From: Thalassomonas actiniarum | GTDB taxonomy: Bacteria > Pseudomonadota > Gammaproteobacteria > Enterobacterales > Alteromonadaceae | DNA length: 64,000 nucleotides | Direction: 5' to 3' | NCBI RefSeq assembly: GCF_000948975.2 | Contig: NZ_CP059735.1 | Location: forward strand, 2,480,001 to 2,544,000 | Shown: positions 1-8,494 of the stretch, one piece after another | How positions within the stretch are numbered: position 1 is the first letter of the stretch | Layout of the letters: every line of letters starts with the position of its first letter | Notes under the pieces: model-generated | What the model was told of the DNA's origin: nothing | The model's database searches: none | The model's input: the letters and a program-made list of their open reading frames with translations, nothing else | Made by a program: the position numbers and the translations under genes

Positions 1-463
1 TGTTTTACTTTATGTCAGTATGTTCACTATCGGCCACAGTGTCACCCTGATGACCGGTGTACTCGCCAATATTGAAGTTAATGCCTATCTGATAGATGCC
101 ATTATTGGTCTGTCCGTGGTTTATAAAGGCTTCGATAATTTAGGCGGCTTTAAACACTTTTTTGGCAAACAGCCTAACCCGAAAGTGGCGGTGCTTATTT
201 TTGGTTTATTTCACGGGTTTGGCCTGGCAACCAAGATACAGGAATTTCAGCTACCGGGCGACGGCCTGGTGGCAAACCTGCTGGCGTTCAACGTTGGCGT
301 AGAACTGGGCCAGTTTATGGCGTTGCTGTTTATTTTGTTGACCATTAATTACTGGCGTAAGCACGAAAGCTTCAACAGGTTTGCCAAAACCACCAACACT
401 GCTTTGATGAGCGCCGGCTTTATGCTGGTCGGCATGCAGTTAACCGGGTACTTCATTAATTAA
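1..463 (+). CDS. HupE/UreJ-family membrane protein (5' end outside window)
   Basis: The reading frame is open from the left edge, so the N-terminus is missing; the first internal Met is at 20. Visible motifs are GHSVTL near the start, HGFGLATK in the middle and FNVGVELGQ, which fit the HupE/UreJ_2 family of small polytopic membrane proteins associated with nickel/cobalt or other metal handling. About four hydrophobic helices remain. Two small genes follow on the same strand (a membrane-anchored protein and a DUF6488 protein). Such trios are, from general knowledge, often found beside RND metal-efflux genes, but none is visible here. The metal substrate is unknown. Confidence 0.8.
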   Translation, partial: VLLYVSMFTIGHSVTLMTGVLANIEVNAYLIDAIIGLSVVYKGFDNLGGFKHFFGKQPNPKVAVLIFGLFHGFGLATKIQEFQLPGDGLVANLLAFNVGVELGQFMALLFILLTINYWRKHESFNRFAKTTNTALMSAGFMLVGMQLTGYFIN

Positions 464-528
464 TCACGTTTTATAACCAAAAACTAGCAACGAAAAATCA
501 GTAACTAATGACTAAGAGATATTTATTT

Positions 529-1056
529 ATGGAATCAAACCAAGAAAGCCGCTCCCTTATTAAAGCGTCAGTTATCGCCTTTGCCATCGCCATACTTGCC
601 CTGGTGTTCTTTATTTTACCCGCAGAATACAACCTGGATCCGACCGGTGTCGGCAAGCAGCTTGGCCTGACGGTATTTAATGAAAATCAGGCTGCTACTA
701 ATACCGGCGCACAAGGTTCAAGTGAAAAGGCCCCGGGTGAACAAAATTCTGTGGTTTTGACAGTACCGGCGGGTAAGGGCATAGAGTACAAATTGTCGGT
801 GCAGCAGTTCAAGAAGGTGAATTATGAATGGCTGACTGACGGCGGCGAGATTTATGTCGACCTTCACGGTGAACCTGCCGGAGATACCAGTGGATATTTT
901 GAAAGTTATGCCATCGCCACCTTGCCCGAAATGAAGGGCAGTTTTACCGCCCCCTTTGACGGTTCTCATGGTTGGTACTGGAAAAACACTTCTTCAAAAG
1001 ACATGAAAATTCAACTGCTTTTCGATGGCGACTATATCATTGAAGGGCTGAAATAA
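529..1056 (+). CDS. Membrane-anchored periplasmic protein (transmembrane anchor protein)
   Basis: A 175-residue protein with one N-terminal transmembrane segment (about residues 16-35) and a soluble periplasmic domain containing YEWLTDGGEIYVDLHGEP and a Trp/Gly-rich stretch GSHGWYWKN. It resembles proteins annotated only as transmembrane anchor protein; no enzymatic motif is visible. An upstream ATG at 508 is in frame, but the purine-rich aagagat stretch sits at a suitable distance before the ATG at 529, so 529 is preferred. It lies 65 bases after the HupE-like gene and 46 bases before the DUF6488 gene, probably in one operon. Confidence 0.7.
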   Translation: MESNQESRSLIKASVIAFAIAILALVFFILPAEYNLDPTGVGKQLGLTVFNENQAATNTGAQGSSEKAPGEQNSVVLTVPAGKGIEYKLSVQQFKKVNYEWLTDGGEIYVDLHGEPAGDTSGYFESYAIATLPEMKGSFTAPFDGSHGWYWKNTSSKDMKIQLLFDGDYIIEGLK

Positions 1057-1102
1057 ACTTCACAAGCAAAAAATTTATGACAATATTGATAAGGATAAAC
1101 CA

Positions 1103-1462
1103 ATGAAAATATTATTAAAGTTAATATTCATCGCGGCAGTTTCCATTTCAGGCTCTGTTTTTGCCCATACCGGCGGGCATGGGCAGGTAAGCGCGGGCAA
1201 AGCGGTTGCCATTGCCCAAACCTCGGCCAAAATGCTGACCTTTAAAGATCACGGTATGTCTGTTGGGAAAATAGATAAGTCATGGGCAAAGGTAACAAAA
1301 GAGAATTTTACCTTACTTGAGCAAAGCAGCGGCGTTTACATTGTCAAAGGGGTAAATACCGAGTCTCATCAAACCCTGTATTTTACCATTAGCAAGCAGG
1401 GGCAAGTGATGGAAGTCGCAGAGCCTGCAAACATTAAATCTGATCATGGTCATGCCCACTAA
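1103..1462 (+). CDS. DUF6488 family periplasmic protein, His-rich ends
   Basis: A 119-residue protein with a signal peptide ending near SVFA-HTGGHG. The mature protein begins with HTGGHGQ and ends with DHGHAH, suggesting metal contact at both termini. The core (AIAQTSAKMLTFKDHG, KSWAKVTKENF, GVYIVKG, QTLYFTISKQGQV) matches my memory of DUF6488 proteins, small periplasmic proteins of unknown function. An aaggataaacc ribosome binding stretch precedes the start. It is the third gene of a likely operon with the HupE-like protein. A role in periplasmic metal binding is an inference from the histidines and neighbours. Confidence 0.72.
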   Translation: MKILLKLIFIAAVSISGSVFAHTGGHGQVSAGKAVAIAQTSAKMLTFKDHGMSVGKIDKSWAKVTKENFTLLEQSSGVYIVKGVNTESHQTLYFTISKQGQVMEVAEPANIKSDHGHAH

Positions 1463-1484
1463 TATCTTTGAGTTTGGCCAAACA

Positions 1485-1510
1485 GCGCGGTTTCACGGAT
1501 GAAGCCGTGC
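1485..1510 (+). terminator. Hairpin after the DUF6488 gene
   Basis: An 11-base arm (1485-1495) pairs with 1500-1510 around a 4-base loop, using two G-U wobbles on the plus-strand RNA. It starts 22 bases after the stop codon of the preceding operon. There is no clear U-tract, so termination or 3' end protection is possible but unproven. Nothing else is recognisable in the gap 1463-1660. Confidence 0.3.
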
Positions 1511-1660
1511 TCTATGGTGAGAACTGGGGGAGGTGCTTTATGCTCGGGGAATAAAGTGGTAGTAACATCAGGCAGGTATTTCAAATAGCTGAAAAACTAT
1601 GGGCTTTTAGATTACTAAAGTGTAACTTAGGGTTTTGCGATGCAGGCTTGGGAGTCATAG

Positions 1661-2038
1661 ATGTATTTTATCGCGGGGTTTGGTCTGCTATTGATGCTGT
1701 TAAGCAGCGTGATGGTCGCCAGTCCCCGGTATTGGTCAGACGGTATTGTTAAATTTAGCCAAAAGCCTTATTTTCACTGGTTTGAAGTGATTAGCCGACT
1801 TGTTGGTGGAGGGCTGTTGATAAGTTATCATCAGGTGAGCTTATATCCAAAGTTAATACTTGGCCTGGGCGTTTTACTTATCGCGGTTGCTTTTGGTCTG
1901 GTGATTTATGGCTCAGAGAAACACCGTAACTTTGCCGTTTGGTCGGCAAAAAAATTTAAACCTGTATTCAGGGGAGCCGGTTTCGGGGCTTTTATTTTCG
2001 GGCTGTTTTTAGTTTATGTTGCCAATCCGGGTTTTTAG
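1661..2038 (+). CDS. Small membrane protein, four helices, function unknown
   Basis: A 125-residue, strongly hydrophobic protein with about three to four transmembrane helices: residues 1-20, a central pair around GGGLLISYH and LILGLGVLLIAVAFGLVIYG, and a last one around GAFIFGLFLVYVA. A charged loop SEKHRNFAVWSAKKFKP separates the last two. I do not recognise a family. It is followed 24 bases later by the DUF922 gene on the same strand, so the two may be cotranscribed. Confidence 0.6.
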   Translation: MYFIAGFGLLLMLLSSVMVASPRYWSDGIVKFSQKPYFHWFEVISRLVGGGLLISYHQVSLYPKLILGLGVLLIAVAFGLVIYGSEKHRNFAVWSAKKFKPVFRGAGFGAFIFGLFLVYVANPGF

Positions 2039-2062
2039 CCCGCAAATAGTAAAGGGATTGAT

Positions 2063-2635
2063 GTGAACGTCAGGTTTATGCTGCTTTTTTTGCTCTTTGT
2101 TAATGCTGTCCAGGCAAAGCCGGCAATAGAGGAGCACTTTGAGTTTTACGATATTTATCCGGTCTCAAAAGAGGATATCCGCAGCGAAATTCAGCAAAGA
2201 ACTCCGATCATCAGCCAGGGCAGCAGGTTTGACGGGCGCACCTTATGGCAGGTTGCCTGGCAATATTACCGGAAAAAAAGTGATAATCTCTGCCATATAA
2301 CCAGGAATGAAATCACCTTAAAAGTCCTTTATACCATGCCGGCAATTGCGCCTAAGTTCACTGTTAAGCCAAAAGTAAGAGATGCCTTCGACAGTTATTA
2401 TCAAGCCTTGCTTAATCATGAAAAGGGCCATAAAAAAATTGGCATTCAGGCGGCAAGCGCGATTGAGCAGGCGTTACTAAATTTCAAATCTTTTAGTCAT
2501 TGCCAGGGGCTTGATACTGCCGTCAACAAGGCAATAACAGCAATTATCAATAACCATCATCGCCAGGATGAAGATTATGATCGGCAAACCGAACATGGCA
2601 AGCTACAGGGCGTTTCCATAGATAATCCTTTGTAG
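2063..2635 (+). CDS. DUF922-type secreted zinc protease-like protein
   Basis: A 190-residue protein with an N-terminal signal sequence (RFMLLFLLFVNAVQA). It has the features of the DUF922 family, predicted secreted Zn-dependent proteases: GRTLWQVAWQYYRK, a PKFT stretch and the metal-binding helix LLNHEKGHKKIG, where HEKGH gives the HExxH motif. GTG at 2063 is chosen because aaaggga (2051-2057) lies 5 bases upstream and the ATG at 2061 is followed directly by a stop. The HExxH motif suggests an active enzyme, but its substrate is unknown. Confidence 0.75.
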   Translation: MNVRFMLLFLLFVNAVQAKPAIEEHFEFYDIYPVSKEDIRSEIQQRTPIISQGSRFDGRTLWQVAWQYYRKKSDNLCHITRNEITLKVLYTMPAIAPKFTVKPKVRDAFDSYYQALLNHEKGHKKIGIQAASAIEQALLNFKSFSHCQGLDTAVNKAITAIINNHHRQDEDYDRQTEHGKLQGVSIDNPL

Positions 2636-2657
2636 CAAGTTGAGGCTGGCTTGAGGG

Positions 2658-3368
2658 CTATTTGCCGTATGACCAGATATAACTCTCCGGCGCTACGCCA
2701 TCAGCGATGATTTGATTTCTCAGCTGCAAGGCATCTTTTTTAGAGACATTGCTGGCAATGGCTACGGCATAAGGTTTAGCAAAGCCCCGGGGGTTATAAA
2801 CTTTGGCCTTATAATTTTTCTCTGCCAGGCTTTTGGCCTGTGCTTTTGCCTGCTTGTAGCTATTGTGGGAGCCAACAATAACAAAGTAACTGTTTTGCTG
2901 TGACGTTTGCAGCTTTGTTCCGGCAACTCCCCTTAGAAACCGTGACCAGCCGCTGATCTTGGGCTCTTTTAACATCTGCTCATTTTGATACTGTTTGTTC
3001 TTGGTGCTCTCTGCAGAAGAATTAGCGGCAAAAGCCTGTGGGAAAATAGAGATAGAATATTTATTTGCCAGCGGGGATACGGGGAGGTTTTCATTGCTAC
3101 CGACACCGCCATTGATAAAGGTTGCCAATAAAGCCGGCGCAGCTAATCCCAGTTGGAAAATTTTAAAGGGTTCGTTTTCGGTTTTATGCAGGTAGGCAAC
3201 AAAAGCTCCCAGGAAAATCAGTATGATACACCTGACAATAAGACCTACCCAATCAAGCACTTCATAGTTGACCACAGCTGTTTTAAAATCAATTGACAAC
3301 AAGGTTATCAGGTAGGGGGTAATGCCGCCTATTGCTCCTAAAGCAATACGTTTGTTTAGCTTCATCAT
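2658..3368 (-). CDS. Membrane protein with C-terminal SPOR-like domain
   Basis: A 236-residue protein. The first about 110 residues hold three hydrophobic segments (ALGAIGGITPYLITLLSI, DWVGLIVRCIILIFLGAFVAYL and a weaker third one). A hydrophilic linker rich in Ser, Asn and Gln follows, then a C-terminal repeat-like module (about residues 160-232: YFVIVGSHNSYKQAKAQAK, then YAVAIASNVSKKDALQL). The latter has the pattern of SPOR peptidoglycan-binding domains. It converges with the DUF922 gene with only 22 bases between. A cell-envelope role, perhaps at septal peptidoglycan, is inferred from the SPOR pattern only. Confidence 0.65.
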   Translation of the reverse strand: MMKLNKRIALGAIGGITPYLITLLSIDFKTAVVNYEVLDWVGLIVRCIILIFLGAFVAYLHKTENEPFKIFQLGLAAPALLATFINGGVGSNENLPVSPLANKYSISIFPQAFAANSSAESTKNKQYQNEQMLKEPKISGWSRFLRGVAGTKLQTSQQNSYFVIVGSHNSYKQAKAQAKSLAEKNYKAKVYNPRGFAKPYAVAIASNVSKKDALQLRNQIIADGVAPESYIWSYGK

Positions 3369-3608
3369 GACTCTCCATACCGTGTGGATAAATTTGCTCT
3401 ATCTGGAGTTGTTGCTATTACTGTGCTGCCAGAGCTACTTTTATCTCACCTCAGTTGATCTTTATCGCCCTTAAGATAGGAATGCTGATCTACTTTTTCT
3501 AAAAACTCTCTCTATATCAATAAGCTAATTTGCCGCTGCTAAATAAACTCAATATAATTATTGCTGAGCCTGTAAGCTCTATTTATTCATAAAAAGAAGG
3601 ATGTATTA

Positions 3609-3944
3609 ATGAAACTCAAGTCAATTGTTATGCTTTGCGCTATGTCTTTATCTTCTACTGTTATGGCGGGAAGTTACCAGTACGGTAAGGTAAGCGAATT
3701 AATTACCGAAGGCGACAGGGTGACGTTTCAGCTGGATACGGCAACTGGTATTGATATCAGGGATGAAAGCTGTAACGGCCAAACCCTGAATTTTGTTATT
3801 GACTTCAACACTAAAGCTACCGCGCAAATCATGTACCAGACGGCGCTGGAGTCCAAACGCGACGGCATCAATATCGGCGTAAACGGCGAAGGTAACTGCG
3901 GTATTGGCGGTGAATTTGAACAGGTGAGCACTATAGCGTGCTAA
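3609..3944 (+). CDS. Small secreted protein of unknown function
   Basis: A 111-residue protein with a clear signal peptide (KLKSIVMLCAMSLSSTVMA) that leaves a mature protein of about 90 residues. An aaggatg stretch lies 6-12 bases before the ATG. Three cysteines in the mature part (DESCNG, GNCGIGG and the C-terminal AC) could form a disulfide. No family recognised. It sits alone between the SPOR gene and the hydrolase gene, both on the minus strand; the 240-base gap upstream has no recognisable feature. Confidence 0.6.
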   Translation: MKLKSIVMLCAMSLSSTVMAGSYQYGKVSELITEGDRVTFQLDTATGIDIRDESCNGQTLNFVIDFNTKATAQIMYQTALESKRDGINIGVNGEGNCGIGGEFEQVSTIAC

Positions 3945-4001
3945 CGGAAAACGTAAGAAAGCTGCTGTTTGATAGTCAACGGCAGCTTTGAAAGGGAGTC
4001 A

Positions 4002-4913
4002 TTAAGCCCTGTATTCTTGTAGGTTTCGCCTATCAGGCGTTATTTCATCTTTGGCGTCTGCCTTTGGCAGCTGATCTAAGATAATTTGCTGCCAGAGATG
4101 ATGCCGGTCCCGCTTGAAAAAGCCAAAATGACCGATACGCTTTTGCCGAAATTCACTTGGATGGAATATCTGCAGTTGTTTGCTCGCCCTGGGAAAGCGT
4201 GCCATCAGATCCTCTATGGTTTTTTTGGGGGAAAAACCAATATCGTCACTAAAGCCGACCGCATGGATATTACCTTGATATTCATGATAATAGGTTTGTT
4301 CCAGCGTCCGGTCGGAAAATAAATATTCTTTGCTTGTACTCCAGTTGCGCCAATCCAGTGCTACCCCTTTAGGTAAATCATGGCCTATGCCCGTTTTTCC
4401 GGGAATGTAACCCCGGATTTTGACCAGTGCAGGAAGTAGTAAATACCAGCTCAGCCACATTTTTGGCCATTGGCTTAAAGGGTATAATTTCCAGCTGCAT
4501 GTGCCCGAGCTGATCAAGATAATTTGTCTTATTTTATCAAGTGACCGGCATAAACCGACTAAATGGCCGCCGGCGCTGTGGCCTATCAGGGTGATATCTT
4601 GCCACCGGGCCCAATGGTTAGCCGTAACATGATGCAGCAGGGCATCAAGATCAAGACTCCCCCAATCCCTTAATTTTGCCGGGTCGGTTTTGACATTTTC
4701 ACTTTGTGAGCCGCCTATGCCTCTGGGATCCCAAGTGATAACAGTACAGCCGTGTTCGGCGAGATATTGAGCCAAAGCCTGGTAAAAATCCTGCTTCACG
4801 CCCAAGGCCGAGTTAATGATGATAAAGCGGTTATTCGAAGCCGTTGCCGGAAGATATTTGGTGGCGGACAGCACCCGGCCATCCTTGCATTTTACGTTAA
4901 ATTTGATTGTCAT
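4002..4913 (-). CDS. Alpha/beta hydrolase (serine aminopeptidase S33-like)
   Basis: A 303-residue cytosolic protein of the alpha/beta-hydrolase fold. The nucleophile elbow GHSAGG puts the catalytic Ser at residue 113; WDPRGIGGS (61-69) is the typical early loop, and HFGFFKR near residue 258 probably carries the catalytic His. It is close to a group of predicted alpha/beta hydrolases with esterase-like sequences. The substrate is not known. The gene diverges from a MerR regulator and has a MerR-type promoter directly upstream, so it is probably the regulator's target. The start ATG at 4913 follows an aggtga ribosome binding site. Confidence 0.75.
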   Translation of the reverse strand: MTIKFNVKCKDGRVLSATKYLPATASNNRFIIINSALGVKQDFYQALAQYLAEHGCTVITWDPRGIGGSQSENVKTDPAKLRDWGSLDLDALLHHVTANHWARWQDITLIGHSAGGHLVGLCRSLDKIRQIILISSGTCSWKLYPLSQWPKMWLSWYLLLPALVKIRGYIPGKTGIGHDLPKGVALDWRNWSTSKEYLFSDRTLEQTYYHEYQGNIHAVGFSDDIGFSPKKTIEDLMARFPRASKQLQIFHPSEFRQKRIGHFGFFKRDRHHLWQQIILDQLPKADAKDEITPDRRNLQEYRA

Positions 4914-4930
4914 AAATTCACCTCTTCCTT

Positions 4931-4962
4931 ATCATAAACCCTGGACTATACTCCACGGTCAA
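4931..4962 (-). promoter_or_regulatory. MerR-type promoter/operator for the hydrolase gene
   Basis: Read on the minus strand, TTGACC (4962-4957) is a -35 element, TATGAT (4936-4931) a -10 element, and the spacer is 20 bases instead of 17. The spacer holds the dyad TGGAGTATAGTCCA. Over-long spacers with such a dyad are the hallmark of promoters activated by MerR-family proteins through DNA untwisting. The MerR gene begins only 10 bases away on the other strand, so the site would also affect its own expression. Confidence 0.8.
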
Positions 4963-4971
4963 GAGGAAATT

Positions 4972-5364
4972 ATGCAAATAGGAGCATTGTGCCAAAGCAC
5001 TGGCATGAGCAAAGACACCATACGTTTTTATGAAAAAATCGGTCTGATGGGAGACATCAAACGCAAAGCCAATGGTTATAAAGACTATTCTCAAGGCCAT
5101 GTCGAGCAGTTGAAATTACTCAAACACGCTAAAGAGTTAGGCTTTACCCTCAATGAAATCAAGGAGCTGGCGGGGCTGTTTTTGTCAAAAAGCCTGCCGC
5201 CACAGGCAATGAATGATTATCTGAAAAAGAAAGCGTTGGAAATAGATGAAAAAATAGCGAAGCTACAGGCCTTTAAACAGGAAATTAAAGACACCCTGGC
5301 GGGCAATTGCATTTATAAAGAGCAGTTGATTAAGGCATCTGCCGGGGCTAAAAAATCCTCCTAG
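4972..5364 (+). CDS. MerR-family transcriptional regulator
   Basis: A 130-residue regulator. The N-terminal winged helix-turn-helix (MQIGALCQSTGMSKDTIRFY, then EKIGL) is typical of MerR proteins, followed by the second helix pair (NGYKDYS, LKHAKELGFTLNEIKEL) and a dimerisation helix (about 80-115). Only one C-terminal Cys (GNCIYKE) is present, so the two-Cys metal site of CueR/ZntR is absent and the inducer is unknown. Longer in-frame upstream starts are rejected because agaggaa lies 4 bases before the ATG at 4972. It diverges from the hydrolase gene and shares a promoter region with it. Confidence 0.88.
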   Translation: MQIGALCQSTGMSKDTIRFYEKIGLMGDIKRKANGYKDYSQGHVEQLKLLKHAKELGFTLNEIKELAGLFLSKSLPPQAMNDYLKKKALEIDEKIAKLQAFKQEIKDTLAGNCIYKEQLIKASAGAKKSS

Positions 5365-5495
5365 CCCGGGCGAAACTGTTATCAGGTAAATCCAGTCATT
5401 TATTGAATCCTGGAAGAAAATCTCAAACAGCAGTTACCTCTTAGCCTTATATATGGTTTAATAACTGTAAATAAAAACAGTGATAAAGCCTTGAT

Positions 5496-6962
5496 ATGGA
5501 AACTTCCCTTTTGCCTGAGCCATTTTTTCTACACCCCCTGTTTATTTTTCTCCTTATTTTCGCCGGTCTTTTTCTGATCGCTTTTTTGCTGTTGTGGCGA
5601 AAATTGGCACAAATAACTTTGTTGCAGCAGTTAAGTCAGCAAGAAAATGGTGCTGAGTCTTTTAATAACCAGCTGAGTCAATGGGGGCGGGCGCAGGAAA
5701 AAGCCTTTGATAAATTCCAGCAGCAACTCCAGTATTCGCACCAGCACCAGGTGAAGCAGTTGGGAGAGGTTAAAGTCTATTTTGAGCAGCAAATTGCCGA
5801 CCTGCGCATTAAACTGCTGCGCCAGATAAGTGAGCAAAACAGTAAACAGGAATACAGTAACCGGCAGTTCTTCCAGGAGTTATCCCAAGGGCTTAATGAG
5901 CAAAAAGAGCAGTTTAACCACAACCAGCTAAAAGCGGTGGATCAGCTTATTGAGCATTTAACGAAAACCACCCGGGAAAACCGTGAAGAATTGTCTAAGA
6001 CCCTGGCGAGCAGCAGCGAACAAATGTCGGTAAAAATGAATGAGCTGACCGGCGCCACCGATAAACGCCTGGCTGATATCAGTGTCCAGGTGGAAAAACG
6101 CTTAAGTGACGGTTTTGATAAAACCACCAAGACCTTTAACGATATCCTGCAAAGGCTGGCGTTAATCGATGATGCCCAGAAGAAAATCACTGAATTGTCC
6201 ACCAATGTGGTCAGCCTGCAGGAAGTGCTGGCGGATAAACGCTCCCGCGGGGCTTTTGGCGAGGTACAGCTTAATGCCTTGATCAGGAATGTATTGCCTG
6301 AGCAGCATTTCTCGCTGCAACATACTTTATCTAATGGCAAGATTGCCGATTGTGTGTTGTTCTTGCCGCCGCCGACCGGGGATGTGGTGATCGATTCCAA
6401 ATTTCCGCTGGAAAGCTACCGTAAGATGATGGACAACGAACTGGCCGAGCTCGAACGTAAAGCGGCGGAGCGCCAGTTCAAAGCCGATATTAAAAAACAC
6501 ATCAATGATATCAGCGATAAATATCTGATTGACCGGGAAACCTCAGACGGCGCCATTATGTTTATTCCGGCAGAGGCTATTTTTGCTGAAATTCATGCCC
6601 ACCAAAGTGAGTTGGTAGAATTTGCCAATAAAAAACGGGTGTGGTTGGCTTCCCCCACTACCTTGATGGCGATTTTAACTACCGTACGCTCGGTATTAAA
6701 AGATGAAGCCACAAGGCAGCAAATTCACCTGATCCAGCAACACCTTTCCATGTTGTCGCAGGACTTTGGCCGCTTTAAAGGCCGCTTTGCCAACCTGGCG
6801 AAACATATCGACCAGGCAGCATCGGATGTTAAACAAATTCATACCTCTGCCGATAAGATCACTAACCGTTTTGAAAAAATAGAGCGGGTGGACTTACAGG
6901 AAGGGCAGCATGAGTCATCCCTTGAGTTGGCGCCGGGACAGAGCCTGGCCCATAAGTCTTAG
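5496..6962 (+). CDS. rmuC: DNA recombination protein RmuC
   Basis: A 488-residue protein, close to the usual size. One N-terminal transmembrane segment (about 15-35) is followed by a long Gln/Glu-rich coiled coil (40-240) and the RmuC domain (about 250-440), with GAFGEVQLNALIRNVLPEQH, VVIDSKFPLESYRKM and MFIPAEAIFAEI. The fold resembles PD-(D/E)xK nucleases. In E. coli RmuC loss increases inversions between short repeats. The ribosome binding site before 5496 is weak. It is monocistronic as far as can be seen. Confidence 0.93.
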   Translation: METSLLPEPFFLHPLFIFLLIFAGLFLIAFLLLWRKLAQITLLQQLSQQENGAESFNNQLSQWGRAQEKAFDKFQQQLQYSHQHQVKQLGEVKVYFEQQIADLRIKLLRQISEQNSKQEYSNRQFFQELSQGLNEQKEQFNHNQLKAVDQLIEHLTKTTRENREELSKTLASSSEQMSVKMNELTGATDKRLADISVQVEKRLSDGFDKTTKTFNDILQRLALIDDAQKKITELSTNVVSLQEVLADKRSRGAFGEVQLNALIRNVLPEQHFSLQHTLSNGKIADCVLFLPPPTGDVVIDSKFPLESYRKMMDNELAELERKAAERQFKADIKKHINDISDKYLIDRETSDGAIMFIPAEAIFAEIHAHQSELVEFANKKRVWLASPTTLMAILTTVRSVLKDEATRQQIHLIQQHLSMLSQDFGRFKGRFANLAKHIDQAASDVKQIHTSADKITNRFEKIERVDLQEGQHESSLELAPGQSLAHKS

Positions 6963-7224
6963 CAAGAAAATAACAGCCGCTTTATTTATCGTGACGGGCA
7001 ATTATCAGGGGATTTTTTATTTTCTGTGATAAAAACAAATATAATTTAATGAAAACACATGAAATGGTCGCCTGCTAACTTGAGAGTCTGTTATTCTGTG
7101 TTTGATTTGAATAAGCACCCCGGCAAGCATAGCTGTATTTATTGCCGGAGCTGTGTTTAGAGCGCCATCCGGATTAACCGCTCTTGTTTTGAGTGGATGC
7201 TTTAAAAAGAAGTAGGGTAGTGAG

Positions 7225-8412
7225 TTGTTTAAGTTAGAAGGTTTTAATGTTACCGCATTGAGCATTGCCGGCTCAGTACTGGTTTTTGCCCTGATGATAC
7301 ATTTTCAGGCGTTTTGGCAGCCGTGGCAGCATATTATGGTGAATGTGTTATATGCGCTGATCGGCATTACCATTATTTTTGCGGCTCAGTTCAGCCGCAG
7401 CCGTTTCTCCCTGTTGGCCGCTTTATGGCTGGTTTTTTATCTCAGCTTAGAATATACCTTGCCCTGGTCTGCCTGGCTGAAAAGTCATAAGGACTGGATG
7501 TTATTAACCGGCGTCGGGGTTTTTGCCTTATTTTCCGTGATCAAAGACCGCGGCCTGCTTAGCGTGCACGGTCCGGGACGTTTGTTGTTCATCGCCATGT
7601 GCGGCCTGGTAGCCCATCTCTGGTTATGGGCCAGTGACTTGATTCTTGGGCAAGTGCCTAAAACCGATCCCGCTTATGATTATGTCCAGCTGTTGTCCCT
7701 GGAAGTGCCCGTGGTGCTTGCCAGTATGGTACTGCTGTGGCAAAGCCTGGTTAAGGCAAATTTGCTGTTAAGCGCCTTGCTGGTCAGTTTTATTATTTGG
7801 TGCGTACAGTATTACCAGTTAATTGCCTTGCCCTGGGAGGTGATTTTAACGGTATTGGTGTGTCATTACCTGCTGGTGGTGGTTATCGACTCTTATTTTC
7901 TCGCCTACCGGGATGAGCTGACGACTTTGCCTTCACGCCGGGCACTGAACCAGCTAGCCTTGTCCCTGGGACGTAAATATACCGTGGCTATGCTCGATAT
8001 CGATCATTTTAAAAAGTTCAATGATACCTACGGCCATGATATCGGCGATCAGGTATTAAAATTGGTGGCGTCAAAACTGTCAAAAGTACGCGGCGGCGGT
8101 AAGGTTTACCGTTATGGCGGTGAAGAGTTTACGGTAGTTTTTCCCGGGAAATCTGCCGCCCATGCCGTGGCAGAGCTGGAAATATTACGCCAGAGCATAG
8201 CGGATTATAAAATGGTGATCCGCGATCCCAACCGCCAAACCAAGCAAGCGCGTAACGGCAGTAAAAACAAGGGCATGAAAACCGTCAGCATCACGATTTC
8301 TATCGGGGTTGCCATGCGCGGCAGCAAGCAAAACTTTGACCGGGTGCTCAAGCTTGCCGATGAGGCGCTATACCGGGCCAAGAAAAACGGCCGTAATAAT
8401 GTCAGTCAGTGA
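7225..8412 (+). CDS. Membrane diguanylate cyclase (GGDEF)
   Basis: A 395-residue protein: about seven to eight transmembrane helices (residues 10-225) and a C-terminal GGDEF domain starting at DELTTLPSRRAL. The signature is GGEEF within YRYGGEEFTVVF, so cyclase activity is expected, producing cyclic di-GMP. The inhibitory I-site, normally RxxD five residues before GGEEF, reads RGGG and is lost, so product feedback is probably absent. The TTG start at 7225 is chosen because agtaggg lies 7 bases upstream. A strong terminator follows. Confidence 0.9.
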   Translation: MFKLEGFNVTALSIAGSVLVFALMIHFQAFWQPWQHIMVNVLYALIGITIIFAAQFSRSRFSLLAALWLVFYLSLEYTLPWSAWLKSHKDWMLLTGVGVFALFSVIKDRGLLSVHGPGRLLFIAMCGLVAHLWLWASDLILGQVPKTDPAYDYVQLLSLEVPVVLASMVLLWQSLVKANLLLSALLVSFIIWCVQYYQLIALPWEVILTVLVCHYLLVVVIDSYFLAYRDELTTLPSRRALNQLALSLGRKYTVAMLDIDHFKKFNDTYGHDIGDQVLKLVASKLSKVRGGGKVYRYGGEEFTVVFPGKSAAHAVAELEILRQSIADYKMVIRDPNRQTKQARNGSKNKGMKTVSITISIGVAMRGSKQNFDRVLKLADEALYRAKKNGRNNVSQ

Positions 8413-8423
8413 TGTTTATTTTT

Positions 8424-8457
8424 CAGCCCCAATTAGTAATGAATTGGGGCTGTTTTT
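8424..8457 (+). terminator. Rho-independent terminator of the GGDEF gene
   Basis: Perfect 11-base stem (cagccccaatt / aattggggctg), 7-base loop, then TTTTTAATTT. It lies 12 bases after the stop codon of the diguanylate cyclase. The next gene is on the opposite strand and may also use the hairpin. Confidence 0.9.
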
Positions 8458-8494
8458 AATTTGATGTTATTGCTTTGCGGCTATTAAAAATGAC

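Noticed and set aside
4816-4971. N-terminal extension of the MerR regulator
   Set aside because: It would overlap the divergent hydrolase gene and its promoter; the family begins at the HTH domain encoded from 4972.
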